A DNA stretch of 18,983 bases, taken from positions 1 to 18,983 of the forward strand of contig CAZVSU010000051.1 in assembly GCA_964629645.1 (NCBI GenBank), given 5' to 3'. Source of the DNA: JAAKFL01 sp964629645 (lineage in GTDB: Bacteria; Chlamydiota; Chlamydiia; Chlamydiales; SLFE01). Below the pieces are notes generated by a model. The model was not told where the DNA came from, did not search any database, and saw nothing but the letters and a program-made list of their open reading frames with translations. Position numbers and translations under genes: made by a program. The first letter of the stretch is position 1, and each line of letters begins with the position of its first letter. Shown piece after piece: positions 15,201 to 18,983 of this stretch.

Positions 15201-16021
15201 GATGCGACAACAGACGCGAAAAACTGCAAAAAGATATTGGCCCCCGTCCCTTCGATCACATGACCGAGACATTCTTTGTAGCAATCTTCAGCTAATCTTC
15301 GCGGTTCGCGAAGAGTCAGATGTCCTTTATGAGCGTTGAGGAACTCCCTCACACAATCAACATTGGCCTTATAGCGCTCCCGTTTGAAAGGAACTTGTTC
15401 CATTTCAAAAACAACATCGCGTCGAATCTCTTCAAGTGCTTTAAAAACTTTCTCTGCATCGACATAATCCGATAAAAGAGGGCGCAAGCGCCGTGTCAAC
15501 GTGTCGATTTCCTTGGGAATTTCTACTAAGTCTTTGTTGTCGATTTTTTTTGCGATTCTCGTTTCAAATAGATCGATTGCAGGTGTTTTGTTGTCGTCTA
15601 AAAACTCTGAGACTTGCCGGGCCTTAAACATGACACACTTGCTCACAAGATCCGGAAAGTCATCGAATTCTAAGTCGGGACTTTCGTCCTTTAGCAATTT
15701 CACCGTTTCCACGAAAAAACGATTGAGGAGCCCTTCCAAATAGTCCTGCACTTTAGGACCTTGAAGGATCTCTTTCATCTCCTTGGTCATGGGAAGCCAA
15801 CCCGAGAGAAGCGAAACAACAGTTTTGACGAGGTCTTGCGTCTGCTGAAATTCATCGCCTTCGAACTTTGACACGAGTTTTAAGGCGGAGCGTGTTTCTT
15901 GAACCTGTGGAGTGAGCCAGGACAAGGCAAAATCTGTCAGCCTAGACGCAAGAGGCTGCGTTTGGGCCGGGGCGATATCTTGACTGCCGAGGGAGTGCTG
16001 AGGGGAATTGATTGGTTCCAT
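12194..16021 (-). CDS. Giant helical repeat protein (1275 aa), unknown family
   Basis: I cannot assign this protein to any family. It appears almost entirely alpha-helical, charged, without signal peptide, and with a proline- and glutamine-rich first 25 residues. A degenerate segment recurs about four times (near residues 90-131, 347-402, 613-676 and 930-981). A second shared block, of the form D-x-LP-x-I-x-R-x-NGL-x-x-K, occurs at 696-711 and 1001-1016. One strongly hydrophobic segment (about 1157-1177) is followed by basic residues and a soluble tail of about 90 residues. ATG 16021 has a GAGAG just upstream. The gene follows its paralogue by 83 bp on the same strand, and its 3' end overlaps apbE by 84 nt. 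A secreted effector or a structural scaffold would fit. No catalytic motif supports either. Confidence 0.8.
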   Translation of the reverse strand: MEPINSPQHSLGSQDIAPAQTQPLASRLTDFALSWLTPQVQETRSALKLVSKFEGDEFQQTQDLVKTVVSLLSGWLPMTKEMKEILQGPKVQDYLEGLLNRFFVETVKLLKDESPDLEFDDFPDLVSKCVMFKARQVSEFLDDNKTPAIDLFETRIAKKIDNKDLVEIPKEIDTLTRRLRPLLSDYVDAEKVFKALEEIRRDVVFEMEQVPFKRERYKANVDCVREFLNAHKGHLTLREPRRLAEDCYKECLGHVIEGTGANIFLQFFASVVASWTIRDQVIDWLQEGISHSFEIADKADKILTSERFSELEDSYAFIHPFVQAPIDQVKRLVDQATHQYEGESGETIRRVFNGLLEVYLSETSPLMKNLKAVIFGSLIRIDQGKETVDQKTAQLMGGVLKTVLSGINELDDEFNSRVDGCDDATGVHFALLRYTYETAETVPDVDPTTMDSYRLKAIKEGSNVFKKNGLCDGDSCVRAFKLLCRDKILVQEYETLICDKKENIDAAKEFFIHCLRLEKAKSIIKNLAEKTLKEWLSSGLFDRLLYIAATYGARPFAAQIFYLSSDLQNACGDHQAHLKSCLPLNETESVKLMDQLDKRVAGQVPDLMKDLEKEPLLKGVVQGALEKTVSDPSKETSFALWFGKQYALLILSRYLERFESFEAFLDSLGLELLALLKTPEQIDAFLDQSMEDILADDALPSIIRCNGLTNKVRALAKKQVRAFLSDVLEAYGAYKSVADHRRYQEFQSACRCLDPAIAPILSSLEKACLSQLADGSKEKMNIRLNVILNPKGELVDAVKALFIGKNLPFNEEDLLEEQVKILIASFATDVMAFIQKEEGVSAETVKEFIKETVEKKLLSVPKRLRNSLAASLAEAAAEPMAEQLSVLAEDLPVLRECALGGKRALKDHLPEDLIDLVDRPLNDALSKLSSDPLISGLLQPLGGDNFVKDLIQWVFGQMLARTGKVDFNGKMEALSEKLLTIFSCDDVDQLTRDLRSFLIPDELIPAIRRQNGLDEKIDAELKKQIEPLSPFLKNLRHILTDDQLLAKCATRAAYVTDRFLKGNLDVSGAVNFEAALSEKLKACMGENAAQEKLHAEIMKSLPLLDNTNGGKQKLLSMMGVKGDLSHLERKELDKMIEEQAVQFVNKQIEHSLPTFPPLRFILRVVFWAVSFIVNWRVRKVVGKVLRLEDREGFQNYLKMLILESIDLLDREHFDAAEADYHQPIKGALKGAKLNWFDSFVVQRGVKRVSVPKGTVRDHILVHRKKLLKTISPQIA
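13079..15754 (-). repeat. Four divergent protein-level repeat units
   Basis: By eye the units lie at 15629-15754, 14816-14983, 13994-14185 and 13079-13234. Each contains a helix with a Gly-hydrophobic-hydrophobic core (EGLLNRF, NGLLEVY, KGVVQGALEK, SGLLQPL). At a variable distance the first, third and fourth carry a helix led by phenylalanine (FDDFPDLVSK, FEAFLDSLGL, FNGKMEALSEK). The corresponding helix of the second unit, VDQKTAQLMGG, lacks the Phe. Spacing is about 260-305 residues. Identity is low, so the boundaries are approximate. Confidence 0.5.
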
Positions 16022-16104
16022 AATACTCTCGATAAAATGATAGTGATGACCCCAATTTTGCCTTTAAATTGTTAAGATTCAATTAAGGGAGGTTTCTGAT
16101 ACCG
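16022..16104 (-). other. Short AT-rich gap between the two giant genes
   Basis: These 83 bp hold the GAGAG before ATG 16021 but no convincing promoter or terminator hairpin on the minus strand. Read-through from the upstream giant gene is the simplest explanation for expression of the second. Confidence 0.4.
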
Positions 16105-18983
16105 TTAATTTTTAGTGATATTTTGGTGATAACCTTTAAGAAAATGCAAAATCGTAAATTTTTCATCGATTAAAAAGGAAGAGATCATAATCGGCGCCGC
16201 GACCCTTTGGCGTCGATTGAAAAAGGCAGAGAGCGCAATGCCCACTTTTTTGTGAACTGTTGCCTCCTTTTCGTCGGTGGAAGCCTCTTCCTCACCCAGC
16301 ATTTTGACCAAATTCCATACTGTTTTTCGAATCACGACAGGACCGGCCTCTTGATTGATTGCCTTGTCAAAACTGTCTAAATACGATTCCGATCTCTTTT
16401 TGACAAGACGACGGATCAATAGCGCAGCAAGAGCTGTCAGGGGAGCGAAAATAAAAGGCAATATTCCCTGAAATTTGAGAAAGCCGGGGACTCGATTTTT
16501 AAGCCTTTGCAGCATCACGTCGGCAATCATGCCGGCAAGTACGCGATCGGTTTCGACACCGTTTAATTTGCTGGTCGCCGTTCGGGGAGTTTGGCCCCCT
16601 ATGGAAACGTAATAACTGTAAGCGATATCGATGAGGAGTTCAGACCTTTTTTTCCGATCGGCGGCATCATCGATGATCTGCGACATCTGCTGTTTGACTA
16701 GATCGTGCATTTGTTCCCAGACTTTTTCCTGCAAAGCAGAAGGGACGGGCAGCTCTGATGCATCCCGATAAAATAATGAGACAATACGTTCTGACAACTG
16801 TGTGTTGTAATGATCTGCGACTTTGTCGCCGAACTGCTCCTTATCTTCGCTGCTGACGTCTGCTTCAGTTGTGACAATGGCGTCGGATAAAATTCTTAGA
16901 CCTTCTTTAAGCACTCGATTGCTATTCAATGCACCTGAGAAACGCTCTTCGACCCGGCCGGCAAAAACGGTTGCAAAGCCTTTAAGAGCCTCGTTCAGTG
17001 GATTGTCGTCATCGGTTAGAGCCGGCTGCGCTCCTCTTATTAAGTCGCGCGCGATGCGCCTTTCGATCCGCTCTTGGATTTCGCCGGACGCTTGTTCAGA
17101 TGCCGCTTGAAGGCCGTGGACTGCAATATCGAATAATATAGTGTCAAGACCGCTGCCTTCCGGTTCTTCTCGAGGACGCGTCAGCTCGGCATACATGTCC
17201 AAAACCGGGTCCAGCAACTCCCCCATCTGATCTGCTGCGGTGAAAAGAAGATCTTGGCCAAGCTTTGATTTCATCAAGCTCTCGGGGAGACACACGAGGG
17301 CGCATCTTTTGATTAAGAGCCCATTCATGATCAAACGCAAAGCTTCAACATGAGTGTAGCTTACCCCTTCTGAAAGCTCAAAATGCCGCTTGTCAAATAT
17401 GTCTTCGGAATTTATGAGTTCCCGGATGTAAAGTGTTCGTTCTTCAATCGATGACAGGCGACTAAAATCACGATAGATTCTAAGGACATCGTTGATCCCT
17501 TCGCTGATTTGACGCGATATCTGCTCAAGCTTGTCATCAAACTGCTCCCCTTCTGCATTGTTTAAGGCCTCTGAAATCGCGATGACCGTGATGTTTTTCA
17601 AAATTTGCTGGGCGGGCATGTCTTTTATGACCCGATTGAACAGCCCATCCATCACTTCGTCGCCAAATGTCCACTCTTTCCCGATCGCAAATCCCTTTTC
17701 AACCACGGTGTCGATCAGAGACAAAACCTCTTGACCTCCCTGCTCTGCAATTTTACGACGCCTTTGTTCTACGCCTGGCTTGTCAATCATAAGTCGAAAG
17801 AGCTGAAGGACTTGATTTCCCTGCGCCAGCTCGGACATAGAGGGCGCCAATTGACGGCTTAAAAGGCTGGCGAGACTTGTTTCGACATCGAGATTTTGTA
17901 ATGTCACGGGCAAGTGAGGCCGCAAGTCTTCGCTCCGGACAAAAAGCCGGACGATCTCGATCGAAAGTTCATCAGCGGCCACTTTATCAATCATATAATC
18001 GTACAGCTCTTCTCCTTCCAAAGTCGACTCAGAGACAGCTTTGTGGATGGAAAGGTCATCTTCCATCATCTCCTTGATTAATGCCGCTTTCGATTCGGCG
18101 CTCAAAGACTTGAGCGCTTCCACCTCTTCGGCTTTGTCGGCCATGCACGCGGCCACTTGGTCGCTGACATGCCGGACTTTTTCTGAAAAAGTGTCCCCCT
18201 CTAGCCTTTCAAAAGAAAGGGCCAGTCCGATGACCCCCAATTGATTGATCAGTGTTTCGGGTTCGCCGATGAGATTTTGCTTAAGGGCGCCATCGATCAA
18301 ACCATCCAAAAGCTCATTTTCCGTTGTGAACGACTCCTTTTTTTTAAGCAGCTCATGGATCGTCTTTTCAAATAAATCGAAATGGTCCTGTTCTGCTCCC
18401 AAGGCGATAAGCGCTTTGCGGGCGCTCTCTGCGTCTTTTTTCAACCTCTCTGTTGCTGTGCAGATGTCAAATGCAGCCTTGCCAAAAAATTTGGCCCCTG
18501 CTTTTGTGAGAGGACGCTGCGTAAAACCGTTCAGTTTGCTGAGCAAATCTTCGGAGAGCTTTCCCTCTAGCTTCTCTCTCATAAGCCGGTCGATCAGTCT
18601 TTGCGTGAACGGTATCATGGCGATCTGCCTGGCACAGTCGATGATCTCTTCTCTGCCCCCTCCTTTTTCTGTTATTTCATTCAGCAAAGCGACCCAGTTG
18701 ACCTCGTCGACCTCGTCGAAAGGTGCCAAAAAACCCTGAGCCTCCGAGAGTCCCATTTCGGCGGGAAGGTTGGTCAGATCCTCTTCTACTAGAAGATAAG
18801 CGCGCCTTGCATACAATTGTTCCCTGATGACATCGCTGTACGTTTCGACAGCATCCTCAAGAGGGATGTGTGTTTGGTTATAGCTTCGGATAATCGCCAG
18901 TTTTTCAGATGTCTCGGCGGCTGCGAGGCGCATCATCGGTGCCGGTACGCTCTGCCGCCAGCAGCAGCAAATCAGAGTCGCGG
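16105..18983 (-). CDS. Giant helical repeat protein, 5' end beyond the window
   Basis: The frame is open from the window edge to TAA at 16105-16107. The first ATG (18936) gives 943 residues, but the codons before it (18937-18983) contain no stop and there is no ribosome-binding site, so the start probably lies outside the window. The product is acidic and alpha-helical, with a repeated segment at about residues 206-264, 425-481 and 649-717 (numbered from ATG 18936). A single hydrophobic segment (about 820-842) is followed by Arg-Arg and Lys-Lys-Arg clusters and a tail of about 95 residues. This matches the C-terminal layout of the downstream gene product. I do not recognise the family. Coupling to the next gene (83-bp gap, no clear promoter between) suggests an operon of paralogues. 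Confidence 0.75.
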   Translation of the reverse strand, partial: ATLICCCWRQSVPAPMMRLAAAETSEKLAIIRSYNQTHIPLEDAVETYSDVIREQLYARRAYLLVEEDLTNLPAEMGLSEAQGFLAPFDEVDEVNWVALLNEITEKGGGREEIIDCARQIAMIPFTQRLIDRLMREKLEGKLSEDLLSKLNGFTQRPLTKAGAKFFGKAAFDICTATERLKKDAESARKALIALGAEQDHFDLFEKTIHELLKKKESFTTENELLDGLIDGALKQNLIGEPETLINQLGVIGLALSFERLEGDTFSEKVRHVSDQVAACMADKAEEVEALKSLSAESKAALIKEMMEDDLSIHKAVSESTLEGEELYDYMIDKVAADELSIEIVRLFVRSEDLRPHLPVTLQNLDVETSLASLLSRQLAPSMSELAQGNQVLQLFRLMIDKPGVEQRRRKIAEQGGQEVLSLIDTVVEKGFAIGKEWTFGDEVMDGLFNRVIKDMPAQQILKNITVIAISEALNNAEGEQFDDKLEQISRQISEGINDVLRIYRDFSRLSSIEERTLYIRELINSEDIFDKRHFELSEGVSYTHVEALRLIMNGLLIKRCALVCLPESLMKSKLGQDLLFTAADQMGELLDPVLDMYAELTRPREEPEGSGLDTILFDIAVHGLQAASEQASGEIQERIERRIARDLIRGAQPALTDDDNPLNEALKGFATVFAGRVEERFSGALNSNRVLKEGLRILSDAIVTTEADVSSEDKEQFGDKVADHYNTQLSERIVSLFYRDASELPVPSALQEKVWEQMHDLVKQQMSQIIDDAADRKKRSELLIDIAYSYYVSIGGQTPRTATSKLNGVETDRVLAGMIADVMLQRLKNRVPGFLKFQGILPFIFAPLTALAALLIRRLVKKRSESYLDSFDKAINQEAGPVVIRKTVWNLVKMLGEEEASTDEKEATVHKKVGIALSAFFNRRQRVAAPIMISSFLIDEKFTILHFLKGYHQNITKN
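16786..18321 (-). repeat. Three divergent protein-level repeat units
   Basis: Units lie at 18145-18321, 17494-17664 and 16786-16992. The first two align well: ENELLDGLIDGALKQ with DEVMDGLFNRVIKD, then EGDTFSEKVRHVSDQV with EGEQFDDKLEQISRQI. The third ends with EQFGDKVADHYNTQL. Spacing is about 220-235 residues. The Phe-x-x-Lys-hydrophobic-Ser/Gln helix also matches FNGKMEALSEK in the downstream giant protein. Confidence 0.6.

Noticed and set aside
18245..18739. 164-codon plus-strand frame opposite the upstream giant gene
   Set aside because: Serine-rich antisense shadow of a long, coherent helical coding frame on the minus strand.
1..18983. tRNA, rRNA, CRISPR array, insertion sequence or phage genes
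   Set aside because: No T-loop consensus with matching acceptor stem, no ribosomal RNA core sequence, no regularly spaced direct repeats and no transposase or integrase motifs were found by eye.

Overview
The window reads as a bacterial chromosome segment with a Gram-negative envelope and few long gene-free stretches. I infer a chlamydia-like organism (phylum Chlamydiota, an amoeba-associated 'environmental' family rather than Chlamydia itself). The reasons are the folD-apbE gene pair, which I recall as adjacent in Chlamydia, together with an LptD-type outer-membrane protein, a short-chain prenyl synthase, and very large lineage-specific helical proteins. The base composition looks close to half GC by eye, which would be high for many chlamydiae. 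The taxonomic call is inference, not proof.

Left part (1-6644, + strand): a small unrecognised protein (118-438), then a good extended -10 promoter (472-500) and a tight run of four genes. These are an exported HEAT-repeat protein, an LptD-like outer-membrane lipopolysaccharide transport protein (GTG start overlapping the previous stop), UDP-glucose 6-dehydrogenase, and an IspA/GGPP-type polyprenyl synthase whose start lies inside the dehydrogenase gene. The theme is envelope: LPS export, UDP-glucuronate supply and isoprenoid supply.

Middle part (6641-12277): a minus-strand two-helix membrane protein shares its stop tetranucleotide with ispA. A 128-bp divergent region with back-to-back overlapping promoters and a perfect palindrome separates it from a 103-aa small protein with a strong ribosome-binding site. 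Next come a short-form sugar-phosphate transferase and an MreD-like membrane protein. A roughly 330-bp stretch with no convincing gene but three successive hairpins follows. Then come two tandem minus-strand exported paralogues with an invariant Cys-to-Cys spacing, and divergently from them folD-apbE.

Right part (12194-18983, - strand): two giant genes of 1275 and at least 943 codons, the second running off the window edge. They resemble no family I can name. By eye they share a divergent repeated segment (four copies in one, three in the other) and a similar C-terminal layout with one hydrophobic stretch. They form a paralogous family of large helical repeat proteins and are the most likely undescribed system here. 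No tRNA, rRNA, CRISPR array, insertion sequence or prophage signature was seen.
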